Positions 43,301 through 55,390 of a stretch of 64,000 bases of DNA are shown here, piece after piece. How positions within the stretch are numbered: position 1 is the first letter of the stretch; every line of letters begins with the position of its first letter. The notes below the pieces were generated by a model, which was given only the letters and a program-made list of their open reading frames with translations, was not told the DNA's origin and did no database searches. Source of the DNA: Haliclystus octoradiatus (taxonomy: Eukaryota; Cnidaria; Staurozoa; Stauromedusae; Haliclystidae); the NCBI GenBank assembly GCA_916610825.1, contig OU744451.1, positions 3,100,001-3,164,000 on the forward strand, written 5' to 3'. Made by a program: the position numbers and the translations under genes.

Positions 43301-46300
43301 AAATTTCAAGATGTTTTCAATGGTTAAAAACAAAAGAAAAGTTCTAAAAATATTGAAAAATCTATAAATTGACACCGTTAAATTTCACAGCAAATGAGAA
43401 TGCAGACCCTAAAATTTCATGTGTAAGATGTTTTCAATGTTTTAAAACAAAGGAAAAGTTCGAAAAATTTTGAAAAATCTATAAATTGACACCGTTAAAT
43501 TTCACAGCAAATGAAAATGCAGACGCTAAAATTTCATGTGTAAGATGTTTTCAATGTTTCAAAACAAAGGAAAAGTTCTAAAAATTTTGAAAAATCTATA
43601 AATTGACACCGTTAAATTTCACAGCAAATGAGAATGCAGACCCTAAAATTTCATGTGTAAGATGTTTTCAATGTTTCAAAACAAAGGAAAAGTTCTAAAA
43701 ATTTTGAAAAATCTATAAAGAGACAACCTAAAATTTCACGAGAATCTGGAAAAGGCACCCCTTCAAAATGGCACGTCCCCGTACTATGGCAGTCTCGAAA
43801 GGGTAAATAGCGTAATTAAAATACATACTGAAATTAGCCTGGCGTGCTTCAATGAAATCCATATATGATTGATGATCAAGACATCGTGATAGCTGTTCTG
43901 CTCTCTGCAAAACAAAAATCAACAAATTTCAACCTGTTCATGTTGTTCTTGTTCTATATTGTTGTTAACTTCTAGAAGCGTTTTACAGATTTTTTGGCTA
44001 GACAGGTATTTTTATAAAAAAAATTGGAATGCTTTTTCAAGAACATTTTTCTTGACGGACTTAAATTGATCACAAATGTTTTTGTTGTTGCAATATTGTG
44101 ATAAAAGGATGAACGTTCAGGCAATTTCACACACACAATAATCAGGTGAGCATTTAACATTGGGTAAGAAAGAAAAAATTTGATGTAGGGCTTTTTCACA
44201 TAGACGATGTTGGTGTTCTCTAGCATAATATCACAGGATCATAGTGTATTTTCAAAATACACCATTAGGGTTATCAATCTTTTCCTTACATAATTCTCGA
44301 GGGACTCATTTGGTACGCTTATATGGTATATATCACTGTGTATCTCAGGTGTACGCTTATCTTGAGGCATTTCTGAATAAATGATGATGACATGGTGACA
44401 ATGATGAACTAATATCATTATTTTTGTTAGTAGGCAAATGAAACATTTAGACTTACTGAATGAATTGAATTGTGCATTTATATTAAATGTAAAATGTAGA
44501 ATTATGTAAACATATATATTAACCCTTTATCTCGAATCCTTAACATCACCATAATTTGGCCTAGGTGCTTGGTTGGTGGGAAGGTTGGCATCAAAACACA
44601 ATAGCTAGTTGACCAATAGCAGACCTGACACCACCAACGAAGCTGAAGCATTCAGCGGCGCATTGAAGCAAAGAAAGAACGATATAATCCTGAACTGCAC
44701 TGATAAGTGGCTTAATCTAGGGTCCTAAGAAGTAGGATCTGACAGGGTCATGCTGTTACATGTGTTCAATTCAGCAGCAAGGCAGATTGCTTGTCTATAA
44801 GTAGACTTTATGCCAGTTAACAAAAGAGCTGAGCAGCGGGATTCAAAGATAGTGTTTAACCTCAGTAAAATTTCATTTAACTACAATAAAATACCTCAAG
44901 ACGTTCCTGCTTAACTTCATCTACGTAATCATCTTCATCGAAAAGTGCAACCAATTCGCCTAGAACAAAAATATTACAAACGCTACAAGCTAAAAAGAGA
45001 TTACATGTTGCACACTTTAAATCAGATTCTATATACTTCATAGCAGACTACCAAAGTGTGTGCTGAAAATGAACGTTCAATGGATCAATTTTCATAAAAA
45101 ATACAAAATCGGCCATTTAATGTTCATGAACAACTCATGAAAAAGTTCATGAAAACCACAAAACAGGCCATTTATATTGTAATGTTCATGAACTAGTTTT
45201 TCAAGGTGTTCATCAACACTTCAAAGGTGTTCAAAGGCCATTTAGATTTTAATGTTCATAACATTGGTGGACAGTTCACGAACATTCACAAGCTAAGCCA
45301 TTTTTTATTTCATAAGAGCCTTACCTATCAGGGCGCAGCAATGCCAATTAACATATCATATAATAGCTTAAACAAAATTCATGCCAAGATAAAGCTAACC
45401 CTGACTTATTGTTGGATTAAATCAAGGAGGGATTACGATATTCAGGCCAATTTGGATCTAGAAGTTTGTTACTCTTCAACTAAACCGTATCAGCTCTAAA
45501 TTATGCATGATTTAGGTCAGTTGGCTACTTATCCATGCCAAAGACAATTGATACAATTTTATAGAAACATTCATATCATTATTCATTCATTCTAAAATTC
45601 GTTGAACATTAATCAGTTCAATGACCAACACATAATTTATGCATTCGGTTGTATATTTTCAAATTGATAAATGTCACTTTATGAACTTCATATATGTGAC
45701 GGTTCGTGTCAAAATCAACGTTTCAATGAAATTTTGGATTTCGTTTCATTTCATTACTGTATTCAACTTAGAATTTTAATTTATTTTCAAATCTCAGTTT
45801 TTTTATGTTGGACGACTCTATCTTATTTTATTAATAAAAATAAGTTTAAATTTTCAATAATTTCCCATTTCTTTCTGCCAAACTGTACAATAGGATTTTT
45901 TCCCGATTGTTGATTCTGACACGGGCCTTCACATATTTTGAATTATAAATGCTTCCTGATAATAGTTTATTCTTCTCTTAATACAAAGAAAAATTTAAAA
46001 TACAACAATGCTACACAAAGATTAAATAATATTGTTGTTTACTTACCTGTATTGTCAATTGAGCTGATAAAATCATATGCCAATTTCAAACGTTTGTTAT
46101 CGCATTTACCAATATCACTAGCTAGAAAATGAAAAACAGGAAAACATCAGCATTTAATCATTATGAAACCTATAGAGCCGGAATACACCAACCGCTGCTA
46201 TTGTTCTGCTTACATGGAATGTGGGATCACAGCTTGAAGCAGACTGGAAGGCTTCGAATTTGCGGTAAAACTCTTCTTAACTAAAAAGCATACAAATCGG

Positions 46301-49187
46301 GCAAGAACATAATTTAGCATTATCAAAATTATGTGATGCTATGGTAAAAACTTTAGGAATCTAAAGTTATTAAAATCTTTCCTAAATCAATGGGAAATGA
46401 GGTCTCGAACGTCATACCAGTATATCAAAAATAGCAAGTGTTTGTATGGAACGGCTTGAAAACCTGCCGCTTGCATCAAGCTGCGCTTAACATTTAGATT
46501 TCGTTACCGCGCTTGGTGAATTGCTTAATTTGTTTTTATAATTTATTGGTTATCAACATCAACAAATCATCTAGAAAAAAATGTTGAAATGCTTATAGGA
46601 CTCCAGAAGGCTGAACCTATCTGTCAGACCCTAATTGGCTACTAAACAAGCTGAAAGAAAATACTGACCAGTTGTGTCTCCTATTTCTTCATCTTCAGGA
46701 CCGGATTGTTTAACTTTACTTTTTAAATCTTTAAATGCCAAATAACGTATAACTCTTCTTAACTTTGCCTGTTGGTGACAAATAACTAATAATAAAATAA
46801 ACAAGTCATCAGCTTGCAACCTGCGCCAGGGGAAAGTCAGCCTTTGGCTTCCTTTAAAAGGTTGCCTTTTTCCCTTCAGAAGTAGCCTGCACTAAAACTT
46901 GTGAAGATAAAACATTTCTGTTGAAGAACGGGAAGTAGCCCTTAGAATTTCTTCAACACAAAACGAAGAAAAGAACAGCAAAACAGTGTATTTCCACACC
47001 AATTCATTGAATTTTACGTAACTCTGCATCATAATATTGCAGTTTATTGCATTGTAAGCTGTTAAAAATAAAAACCTTGCCTAACTGAAGGCTTATATAT
47101 ACCCAAAACCATAAGTAAATTAGAATTTTGGAAAGTTCATGAACTGTTCATGAATTTTCAGGCAATTTCATGAACTATTCATGAACGTCGGGTATTTCAC
47201 AGGAGATGTGCCTATAGGCATTTCAACATTTTCTTCTGAATTTGTTGATATTCGACCAACAAATTATTAAAAACATCAATTTTCTTCTGAATTTACTCTA
47301 ACCTTCCGGAATCTAGGATTCCAGGATTCCTAATTTTTCTGGCCCCTGCATGTTATATATAAACTTCATCACAAGTAAAACCAAAGGCACATACCTTATC
47401 ACGTTTTAGTAGAAACAGTATATCATCCATACTCATAAAACGACCTCCACGCATATTTGTAATATCTCCAGCCTGAACAATCTTTGAGCAAACAATCATG
47501 AAAATACAATAGAATATTATTAAAAAAATATTATGCTTTATACAGAAGAATTAGTTATATAAAGTCCCTTACAAGCTTACTCCTTATCTAAGTTTGTTTA
47601 TTCTTGTTTTTAGTACCACAAGGCTGCCGCGCAGTAACCATTTTGTGACATTAAAATAGTTTTACTTTTTTTTTACAAATTTAACTTAAATCTTTTGACT
47701 GATTAGATCAATTTTCTCCAATAAATATTCATGTCTTTTCGAACGCTATGATTTTGATTGTCTCGTTTCTCATTTCTGTTGTTTTGAAAACTTTTGCCGG
47801 TTTTGTATGGCTTTTGTTGGTTTGTCTTGAAATAGCCACTATAACCAAACAAAATGACACAAAGAAGAAGAATTCTTTGAAAAACAATATTGTAACACTT
47901 CGGTTTTAAGACATGATTGCATTGAATAAATTTCACTGCAATTAGTTAAAAATGGCTTTTACGTGCACGATTGTGACGTCACTGAAAATCCTCTATAGTC
48001 CAGACATAACGGTCTAATTCAAAAAAATAATAATTATAATAAAAGTATACATACAAGAGCACTCATTTGTTGATGAACAACCATTTCAACCAATGCCGCA
48101 GATTCAGGCGATGGTTTACGGCAATCTCCAAATGCATACCTGGAGATAATCAAAATGTGTTACACCATGTGATATTATATGAGTTACATGGATATTGATA
48201 TTATATAAAATATAAAATATAAAATATAAAATATAAAATATAAAATATAAAATATAAAATATAAAATATATAAAATATATAAAATATAAAATATAAAATA
48301 TAAAATATAAAATATAAAATAAAATATAAAAATATAAAAATATCAAATATAAATATAAAATATAAATATAAAAATTTAAAATATAAATATATGACAATCT
48401 TGGACCACAGTAAAAACAATCTTCGGGTTCATGAACAATTTAGGAACTTTATGAACAGTTTATAAACATTTTTTGTGGATTTACGAACAGTTTTTGTGGG
48501 TTTATGAGAAGTTCAGGAACATTTTTTGTGGGTTTATGAACAGTTCATAAACATTTAATAGCCCAAATTTCTTGAATGTGCGCTATTAATGATGAACAAC
48601 TCTCTCTGTATCTGTTCCAGTTATATAACCCCTTGATCCTTTTATTTATAACAGCTCCAGCCTATAGTATACTAGGGAATAACAGTGAGATTTGGACTAA
48701 AACACCCGTTCGATGGCAGTTTACACCGATAAGGAAATTCCAGATTGAAAAAAAAACTACACAATTGTAATTTCCGGACACGAATATGTCTTTTCTTAAA
48801 TTACTTCGAGGATCCTAAGACGAAAAACTCCTGCGAAGACAGTTTACGTTAGATGGTATAATCTTCATGAACAGTTCACAAACAGTTTGTGAACAGTTCA
48901 CAAGCGGTTTGTGAAAAAATTTCATGAAAAATGGGCTATTTAACGTTCATGAACCACAAAAAATGTTGCTGAACTGTTCATGAGGTTCTAAATCGTTCAT
49001 GAATTCATGCATTATTTCGCAGGGGTCCAAGATTGTCACATGACATAGAATGAACTTACATCATTCCTTGGATTTCTGTCAAGAACCATGATTTGCGTAA
49101 CTCTTGCTTTCCTTGGCTTTGATGATTGACAGCTCGTAATCCAGCCGCACTTGCCGTTTGTGTTACCATTCCATTGTTTGATGTGGT
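40367..49187 (-). CDS. SUPT3H: SUPT3H, SPT3 homologue, SAGA coactivator subunit (10 exons, 3' end missing)
   Basis: Exons (plus coordinates, coding order): 49060-49187, 48055-48139, 47395-47481, 46669-46768, 46047-46121, 44895-44959, 43829-43904, 42522-42637, 40889-41200, 40367-40474. All have AG/GT borders and phases agree throughout, giving 378 codons from the ATG at 49169. Protein: FLTEIQGMMYAFGDCRKPSPE and VVHQQM open the first histone fold. MDDILFLLKRDK, LRRVIRYLAFKD, LAYDFISSID, VDEVKQERLE and EARQANFNKKAGRFKDWLD follow. The second fold has ILSYLAYETVS, IVDLALLVKR and CIQPTHIREAIRRYNR. Order and sequence match animal SPT3, a TBP-binding double histone-fold protein of the nuclear SAGA complex. 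The linker before IQPTHIREAIRR is about 85 residues, Ser/Thr-rich, longer than in vertebrates. The exon at 40889 could also end at 40883. An earlier exon may exist upstream of 49187; the final exon is not visible. Confidence 0.93.
40513..40600. mobile_element. Truncated pogo-like MITE
   Basis: TACAGTCAAAGCTGTTATAAC, CACCTCTATACAGC and CCACCTGTC match the left half of the element complete at 62785-62964. The right terminus is absent. Confidence 0.6.
41410..41590. mobile_element. Pogo-like MITE in a SUPT3H intron
   Basis: AAGTCAAACCTGTTATAA at the left and, reverse-complemented, ACAGTGAAACCTGTATATAA at the right form about 20-bp TIRs. The interior has repeated CCACCTGTCTA-TGGTCA blocks. TA lies at the right border. 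TIR sequence and TA borders fit Tc1/mariner-pogo relatives. Confidence 0.7.
41830..42490. mobile_element. Palindromic insertion with hammerhead-like ends and 11-bp target duplication
   Basis: ATTCTCTATTT occurs exactly on both sides (41819-41829 and 42491-42501). The arms, about 41873-42120 and 42240-42490, are inverted repeats. Facing outward, each ends with CTGAAGATGACATAA...ATGTCGAAAGCTC and CAACGTCTATTTTATCG. CTGAAGA, a 5-bp hairpin (GACAT/ATGTC) and GAAA reproduce a hammerhead core, but a proper stem III and cleavage dinucleotide are not evident. The same end occurs at window bases 1-60. The variable-length target duplication and the plan resemble the PLE units at 21-23 kb. It sits 21 bases from SUPT3H exon 42522-42637. 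Confidence 0.72.
42790..43745. repeat. 117-bp minisatellite with higher-order structure in a SUPT3H intron
   Basis: Eight full units start at TTCACAGCAAATG near 42811, 42922, 43039, 43156, 43273, 43384, 43501 and 43618, with a partial ninth. Periods are 111, 117, 117, 117, 111, 117, 117, so the order repeats every four units (462 bp). Units 1 and 5 share the 6-bp deletion and GGTTAAAAAC, 2 and 6 share TTCGAAAAATTTTG, 3 and 7 share GAAAATGCAGACGC. The array thus grew by duplicating a four-unit block. Confidence 0.92.
44270..44400 (+). mobile_element. Possible 3' stub of the (ATG)n-tailed LINE
   Basis: GCTTATCTTGAGGCATTTCTGAATAAATGATGATGAC resembles the LINE end at 18985-19030. Only the last part of the 3' UTR is present. 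Confidence 0.35.
45070..45300. repeat. TTCATGAAC-family repeats in a SUPT3H intron
   Basis: Repeated GTTCATGAACAACTCATGAAAAAGTTCATGA and GGCCATTTA-AxTGTTCATGAAC motifs. GGCCATTTA recurs four times as a spacer. No CCCCTGCG ends. Confidence 0.6.
47125..47205. repeat. Small TTCATGAAC cluster in a SUPT3H intron
   Basis: AGTTCATGAACTGTTCATGAA, then TTTCATGAACTATTCATGAACG within 80 bases. Confidence 0.6.
48197..48390. repeat. (TATAAAATA)n microsatellite in a SUPT3H intron
   Basis: About 190 bases of TATAAAA units with occasional TATAAATAT variants. The Tyr/Ile/Phe-rich open frames on the minus strand are products of this repeat, not genes. Confidence 0.93.
48390..49044. mobile_element. Foldback-like TTCATGAAC element with GACAATCTTGGACC ends
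   Basis: GACAATCTTGGACC at about 48394 and GGTCCAAGATTGTC at about 49025 are inverted. Just inside them are TTCATGAACA arrays on both sides and a CGCAGGGG end near 49021. The interior (about 48590-48860) is ordinary AT-rich DNA. The right border lies 16 bases from SUPT3H exon 49060-49187. Confidence 0.55.
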
Positions 49188-49489
49188 CTGCAAAAAGAAA
49201 ACATGAATAATTTATAAGTTGACAGTTAAAGTGTGACAAGTTGACAAACTCACATTATCAAAATCTATCTGTACATAAGCGTGTTATTAAGGAGTTGAAG
49301 ATACAATAAACATGCTATAATCCCACGTATATTATACGGGTACACAGGTTATCTACTATATAAACGTCGATGTATATGTCTGTTTGTATCTACTGTATTC
49401 GAGATTCACACTTCTCATTGTAAACGTATCAAATCCATACTATCTGTGGGGTATCTTATAATTATTTGCGACAACATAGGCCATGTCTT
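49188..49489. other. Upstream of the first recognised SUPT3H exon; no exon seen
   Basis: It begins with a good splice acceptor on the minus strand (TTTTTGCAG), so a further 5' exon of SUPT3H is expected to the right. I could not identify it. Confidence 0.4.
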
Positions 49490-49851
49490 CCCCTGCAAAA
49501 AAAATCCATGAGTTCATGAATAGTTCGTAAACTTCATGTACAGTTCATGAACTTCATGAACAGGTCATGCACAGTTCATGAACTTCATGAACAGGTCATG
49601 CACAGTTCATGAACAATTCATGAACTTCATTAACAGTTCATGAACATTTGTTTGCGGGTTCATGAACAGTTCATGAACAGTCACAAAAAGTTCATGAACA
49701 CTTCATGAACCGGTTCATGAACTGGGAATTGCCAAAAAGTTTATGCACAGTTCATGAACTGTTCATGAACAATTCTTGAACTATTCATGAACAGTTCATG
49801 AACTTTTGGGCAATTTCACGTTCATGAACTCATGAACTTTTTTCGCAAGGG
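49490..49851. mobile_element. TTCATGAAC foldback element
   Basis: It starts CCCCTGCAAAAAAAATCCATGAG and ends CTCATGAACTTTTTTCGCAAGGG, imperfect inverted termini. The interior is almost wholly GTTCATGAAC and AGTTCATGAACTTCATGAACAG repeats, with AAAAGTTCATG spacers. Confidence 0.75.
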
Positions 49852-52121
49852 TTATGTTCATATCTTTAAATTCCTTCAATTGACGGCCCAAAGCGTATAT
49901 TTTTCGTAGGATTTCTCTTGCGGCTCCAATTCCATAGAAAGAACGAATTACATTTTCATGTTCGTCACGCAATATCTTTCACACGGGATTGACCTTCAGT
50001 TCTATTGTTTATTTTTCATTTGGGCTATTACTTCTAGCAATTAAATTTTCTATTTTTTATTTTATTTTGAAATTTCCCCCAGCGGAGCGGGTTCACTTCA
50101 CTAGTATATCATATAACTATACTGATATGCAAAATATTTCCATATATTATTATAGATTTAAACTATGGCATTTATATCATCAGGCTGTCAACATTCAATA
50201 TATATACAATTATACAGTACATACATATTGCCTGCCGACATTTCAATCTATGCTAGAGCCTGCTTGGTGGGTAATTCCAAATGATAGTTTTATAGGAGCG
50301 TATCACATATTTATCACACACTATATTCATATTCAAATTTGAGAACTTCACTGAAGGGAACATTTTGACCTTCTCTGCTATGCACTTGAAGAGATATCTC
50401 AAATTCGCGGAAAGGAACATTTTGGTTATATAACTCTTGACTTTTGGAAGATTTTGTGTAAAGTGTCGGTTCTTGCATTTTGAAGCACACAATACACCAT
50501 TTATCGTTATCGTTATCCATTATTTCAAGCGCTTATGATTACTCCAAGCTAAAGCTACTGGCTAGACAATGGACTATATATGAAGGCTTAGATATATTCA
50601 ACTCCATTTGGTGGACTGGTAACATTTACTTGATCTTGACGACTCAAAAGATATCAACAAAAAACGCAATGAAGCCGACAATGACGTATATTCTTTGGAT
50701 GACAACAACATACGTCAATTAATTCCCATTGATAGTCATGACGATACAGGATTGGTAGATTCTGCAACAGAAATAAGGCATATTCGGTCTTGTACGGTCG
50801 TGTCTGTTGTATCAAAGAGCTCCGACTATCGGCCATAGTTACCCTTAGCAACCCTCCCTTTAACAGCAGCAGGCACGACCTACCATTATTTATTATTATA
50901 ATAAAGAGCCACTTTAAAACCACTTAACTTATTGTGTCGTTATTGACGTTCTAATCCGGTTCAAATGGTGATTGTGGCGTGATTTTTCAATTATATGCAG
51001 CCTTCGTCAAATCATCTACCTTCACTTCATTCATCATGCAAACACACATCGTGGTCATCGTAGTCTAGGTGTGAGATTCACATATTAATGTGGTGTTGTT
51101 GTGGAGAATTATACAAAGTGCGTTGTTTTATTAGTACTAAGGCTCCAGGACTCGCTTCTCGCATGGTTGTTGCATTGTTAATCCACAGATGTACACTGTG
51201 ACAAGCTGGCTGATCCTAGAACATAGCGTCAACAGCATATCTGTATTGCTACGTTCTGAAACTCATATGTATCGAAGAAAGAGAATTGCTGCTTCAACAA
51301 TAGATGTTTTCAAGCGAAAGAAATCAGTCGATGAAACTACCTGAAGAGATTGTTTATATTTAAGAAACACCAAATATAACTAAGTTCTTGTGCAAACAGC
51401 TTGTGGACTATTTGTCATACTTTATTTAAAAGTTGGTTAATGTTTATGGACCGTTTATGACTTTTTTGAAGATACATCATCAGCTATTATAAAAAGGTTT
51501 GGAAACAGAGGGCAAGATTATGACTGTGCTATGTAATAACAATAACATGGTTGAGAAAAGTAGAAAACCACACATCCACAAAGCAGGGCTTGTAGTTTGA
51601 TCATTAGTGATACTACTTGATGATAATTTCAGACACAAAACGTAAAAAAAAATAAAAATCTTTGTTAACTCCTTTCAATCTGAAAATTCTTGCTAATTCC
51701 TCTTCATGTTATAATCTTCATTCTTGCATGGATTTTATACTTCAATTTTTTAATGACTTTGACTTGCTTTATCATCACATAGCAACCACTCTCATTAGCA
51801 GACGTAATGAACAATGACGAGGAAATGATTGATTTGTTCAAAGATGAAGAAGTAGCCCCTCCAGCATTGGCGTTCATCACACAACACAACCCATTACTAC
51901 AACAAGTTGTAATACATGACTTCAACAATGCTCATGTCTTCCCCATACCATTATCAAGCCAATCAGCAGGATGATTACAACAAAGAAATATGAGAATGCC
52001 TACATTACTGCAACCATTATAGGCAAGTTGTTGTTGTATGATGTATAAGACAGCGATAAGATGACATGAAGATTATGATTGAAGAGATTGATTAAATATT
52101 TTCACCATGCAAAGAACACAT
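49852..52121. other. No firm gene; two weak exon-like frames
   Basis: On the minus strand, 50314-50520 gives a frame starting MDNDNDKWCIVCFKMQEPTLY. The CxxC spacing recalls Cys-rich N-termini of transposon-derived proteins, but no second half follows. On the plus strand, AG-bounded 51787-51974 gives an acidic frame (MNNDEEMIDLF, ending PLSSQSAG). Neither is supported by a family match or a second exon. Confidence 0.3.
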
Positions 52122-52349
52122 CCCCTGCGAAAAACAGTTCAGGAGTTCATGAACAGTTTGTGAACGTTAAATGGCTCCAATTTTCCTGAACTGTTCATGA
52201 ACTGTTCATGAACTGTCCCTGAACTGTCCATGAACAGTTCATGAACCCTCACAGATAGTTCATGAACAGTTCATTAAACTTTGGGGCCATTTAACGTTCA
52301 TGAACTGTTCATGAACTGTTCATGAACTCCTGAACTGTTTTCGCAGGGG
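52122..52349. mobile_element. TTCATGAAC foldback element, complete copy
   Basis: Near-perfect inverted termini begin CCCCTGCGAAAA, then CAGTTCAGGAGTTCATGAAC. The 228-bp element consists of these termini and about a dozen TTCATGAACTG/CAGTTCATGAA palindromes, plus CATTTAACG spacers. There is no coding capacity and no clear target duplication. Confidence 0.85.
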
Positions 52350-52858
52350 AAGTGCCGATGGATGGGGTGAGGGACGTTAAGTGAGATGCTGCACGAGATA
52401 AGGCAGGCAGAACCAGTCAGCAATGTATTGAAGTCAATTGTCAGCAAAATGTCAGATAATAATTATATCGATATTCTTGTTTTATTAAAGAGATAAAATA
52501 GCATATGTTGCTATAGAGATCCTGTTTGGTTTGATAGAGATGAGGAGTATAAGTTGCTATATAGATCTCCTGTAAGTAAACATCCGTCATTATTCGTTTA
52601 TGGAGTTGGAGACGAACAACAGAGTATAGTTATAAAGATTTAATAATATTTATTTATTTCAAAAAATTGCTTATTAATATCATGTTATAGTAGTTTTCTT
52701 ACTATCTGTTTGTAAATAACAAAGTCAAATCCAATTTAAATGATTGACAGCCATTTTTTCCATGTCCAACGGTAGCACATTAGATAATCAACTAGATATT
52801 AATATTTAAATATTGTGGTAAATATTCAAATCAGTTTGTTGAATTTAATGCAAATGTA

Positions 52859-53100
52859 ATACAGTCAAACCTGTTATAACGGTCACCTCTATACATCGGC
52901 CACCTGTCTATAGTGGTCACCCTTTCAATGTCTAAAATAGTATTTTTTATTGAACCAAACCTGTATATGAAGGCCACCTGTCTATAGTGGTCACCCTTTC
53001 AATGTCTAAAATAGTATTTTTTATTGAACCAAACCTGTATATGAAGGCCACCTGTCTATAGTGGTCAATTTATCTACCTCTCGTAGCTGGCTGTTATATA
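52859..53100. mobile_element. Pogo-like MITE with internal duplication
   Basis: The left TIR is TACAGTCAAACCTGTTATAA. The segment GGCCACCTGTCTATAGTGGTC...GAACCAAACCTGTATATGAA occurs twice in tandem (about 52899-52978 and 52979-53050). The right end stops at GGCTGTTATATA without the final CACTGTA. Confidence 0.75.
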
Positions 53101-53192
53101 TGTATTATATTTATATTCATTTTAGTTCTTCTAATCAACCTTATCATATCTAATAACAATAACATGTTAAATGACAAATAAACGCTCTTCCA

Positions 53193-53350
53193 ATGGCAAA
53201 CGAAGAACACATATTTAAAGCTGGTCAAGAATTTAAGTCACTTGAGGAACAAGAGAGACAAATTTCATTATTTGAAAAAAACAAATATTTTTTCAGCTTT
53301 GGATAAGTGATGTTAAAACCTTAAAAGTTATTCCAGAGCATTGCACAGTG
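53193..53350 (+). pseudogene. N-terminal fragment of a ZSWIM/MULE-type protein (tentative)
   Basis: ATG GCA AAC... reads MANEEHIFKAGQEFKSLEEQ and QISLFEKNKYF. After a frame change it continues WISDVKTLK. The pattern F-x-x-G-x-E-F-x-S-L-E-E followed by a SDxxT(I/L) strand resembles the start of ZSWIM3-like and MULE-derived proteins. No further domain follows. Confidence 0.35.
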
Positions 53351-54635
53351 TTTCATCTGCAAAGCATTCACTGAAACATTACTCTTTGAAAGTAAGTTGC
53401 GATTTGATTGTTCACTGGATAATTGATAGAAAAAGAACAATTTTCTAGATCATTTTGTCAAGGACTGCATATTTGTAGTGTATTTGATTCTATCTCAAAA
53501 TGGTCAAGCAACTCATTTGTAATGCTTATGAAATCATTTCTTCAGGGAGGAACTGTACAATAATTTGCCACGTCAGAGACATCTCCACAATGGTTTACAT
53601 GGAACTGTTATGGTTGGGATGCGTGTTTAAGGAAATAAGAAACTTATTCAGCAACATGCCCAATCACCAATTGGGCAAGCCACAACCCTTAAGTACAGGG
53701 GGGATGCATAGGATCGATGGGTCATGTGAGTCGTGACCCACACAAATGTTTTTTGACAATATTTTTAATTGAGAATGGAAAAAAATCTAATAAAAAGTCA
53801 TCACAATTAGTTATAGTTTTTTCTTTGAAATAAGTTAAAGATTATAGAAAATAATTTTTACCATTTTTAGATTCTTCATCGATATTTTAAACAAACATAT
53901 TGAAATCTTTGATCCCCAAGCAATAGGCATAGAATGATCCCATGTTTGGTAAATTAAAAACACAAGAAAAACGTAGCAGCCAGAATACTCCAAAAAGTAA
54001 TATGTGTACTAATCAATATTTAAAAATGACAACAACAGCAGACTAAACGAAAAGTTCAACAACATAACCATACGATCATATAATGATTACAAGAGTCCTT
54101 TAGGCTGTGTCAAACACTTCTCAGCTGCTGATATTTCAATTAATCTTAGTCAACTCCCTCAATCTGGCGCAATCAGAAATATTCTATACAACCTTTGTTG
54201 AAACAAATCGGGGAAACTACATTTTTTGTCAAAAAATTTCCACTCATTGACAAAAATAAAGGTTGCCTTTGGTGAATCAGTGGTTGACGGTGGGTCAGTT
54301 GTTCTACTTTCTTCACCAATCAAAATCTGTTTTGGATAGGCCAGAATTCCTTTGCACCAATCAGATAATTGGGTCAATTGTACTTTCTTATTTTCTTAGT
54401 AAAACATCTAAATTATCAATATGCAGCTCGGTCAATTGTGCTACAATATCTCAATTGTTTTCACTGCTTTTCAGTCAGTCCGATTTTTCAGGACTGATAA
54501 TACAGCAATGGTTTCGCTCATGCATATCGTTATCACACGTTAGCAGCCCGACAATTAATCATGGAAAAGCTACCGAACATATCAAATTCAAAACATGTTA
54601 GCTGCTTTATAGATTAGACAGATTATACAGAAATA
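53351..54635. other. No gene seen
   Basis: Open frames at 53500-53736 and 54263-54601 show no domain and low protein character. Confidence 0.35.
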
Positions 54636-55390
54636 ATGGATCATGATCAAGTGTCGCAGTCATCATTGTCATCAAGCTCTTCTTCGGAGTATTCTAGTAA
54701 GGCGCTTAAGTACCGCCAATGCTATATTTCTCGTCATGGACGACATGCCCATCGCTATCGATCAGGTTTATCTAAAGACATAATCTTATCAGTGAGGTTA
54801 AGTAAAGTAAAAATAGTAACCTCGGTGTTTTAATTAATGCATGTAAGGTTTATGATATGTGAAGTGCTTTTACTTGTTTGCAATAATTAAGCTATACTAT
54901 CAGGTGTCATTATGACTCAACGCTCAGATGGGTAAGAAGATATATTATATATATATTTATATTACTTTTTTGACGAGGTAAAAAAAAAGCTCACCTTTAC
55001 AACAATCGAGATTTAAAATCTAAATGCCTGTGAGATTGGACTTATATAGTTATCTAACAATTGATTTGATTGAACTGTCGTGAAAATTATTACAGGACAG
55101 GCTTTTGATGTAGTTTAAGAGGGATAGTCTGCCTTTGCAAAAATAAGCTGTTTTATTAAAGTAATTGGACCGTATTATATTTTGAGTCAATGTCAATCAA
55201 GCAAGCAATAATTTCAGCATAATACATTGAATAATTGATATCTTTCAGATTGGTCAAGACGAAACATCGCTCAAGAAGAAGACGTTCAGAAGCGCGATCA
55301 ACACTGCAAGGAAAAAGTGGATGGAAACACAGAGAATGAAATTGGCGGAAAAATTACCTATCTCTTATCCTGAATCGATTAATAATTAAT
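54636..55390 (+). CDS. Possible two-exon gene for a small basic protein
   Basis: Exon 1, 54636-54791, begins ATG GAT CAT and encodes a Ser-rich start (SSLSSSSSSEYSSK) and Arg/His-rich RHGRHAHRYRSGLSKDIILS, ending at TCA|GTGAGG. Exon 2 starts after TTTCAG at about 55250 and in matching phase reads IGQDETSLKKKTFRSAINT and KLAEKLPISYPESINN with a stop. It would be about 100 residues, strongly basic. I recognise no family; splice signals and phase agreement are the only support. Confidence 0.3.

Noticed and set aside
48116-48419. Two long Tyr/Ile/Phe-rich open frames on the minus strand
   Set aside because: They are translations of the TATAAAATA microsatellite; a real SUPT3H exon (48055-48139) only touches the edge in another frame.
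49036-49239. Minus-strand frame SQSSKPRKARVTQIMVLDRN as an independent gene
   Set aside because: A different frame of the same segment encodes the SPT3 start (SWFLTEIQGMM) with matching splice phase.
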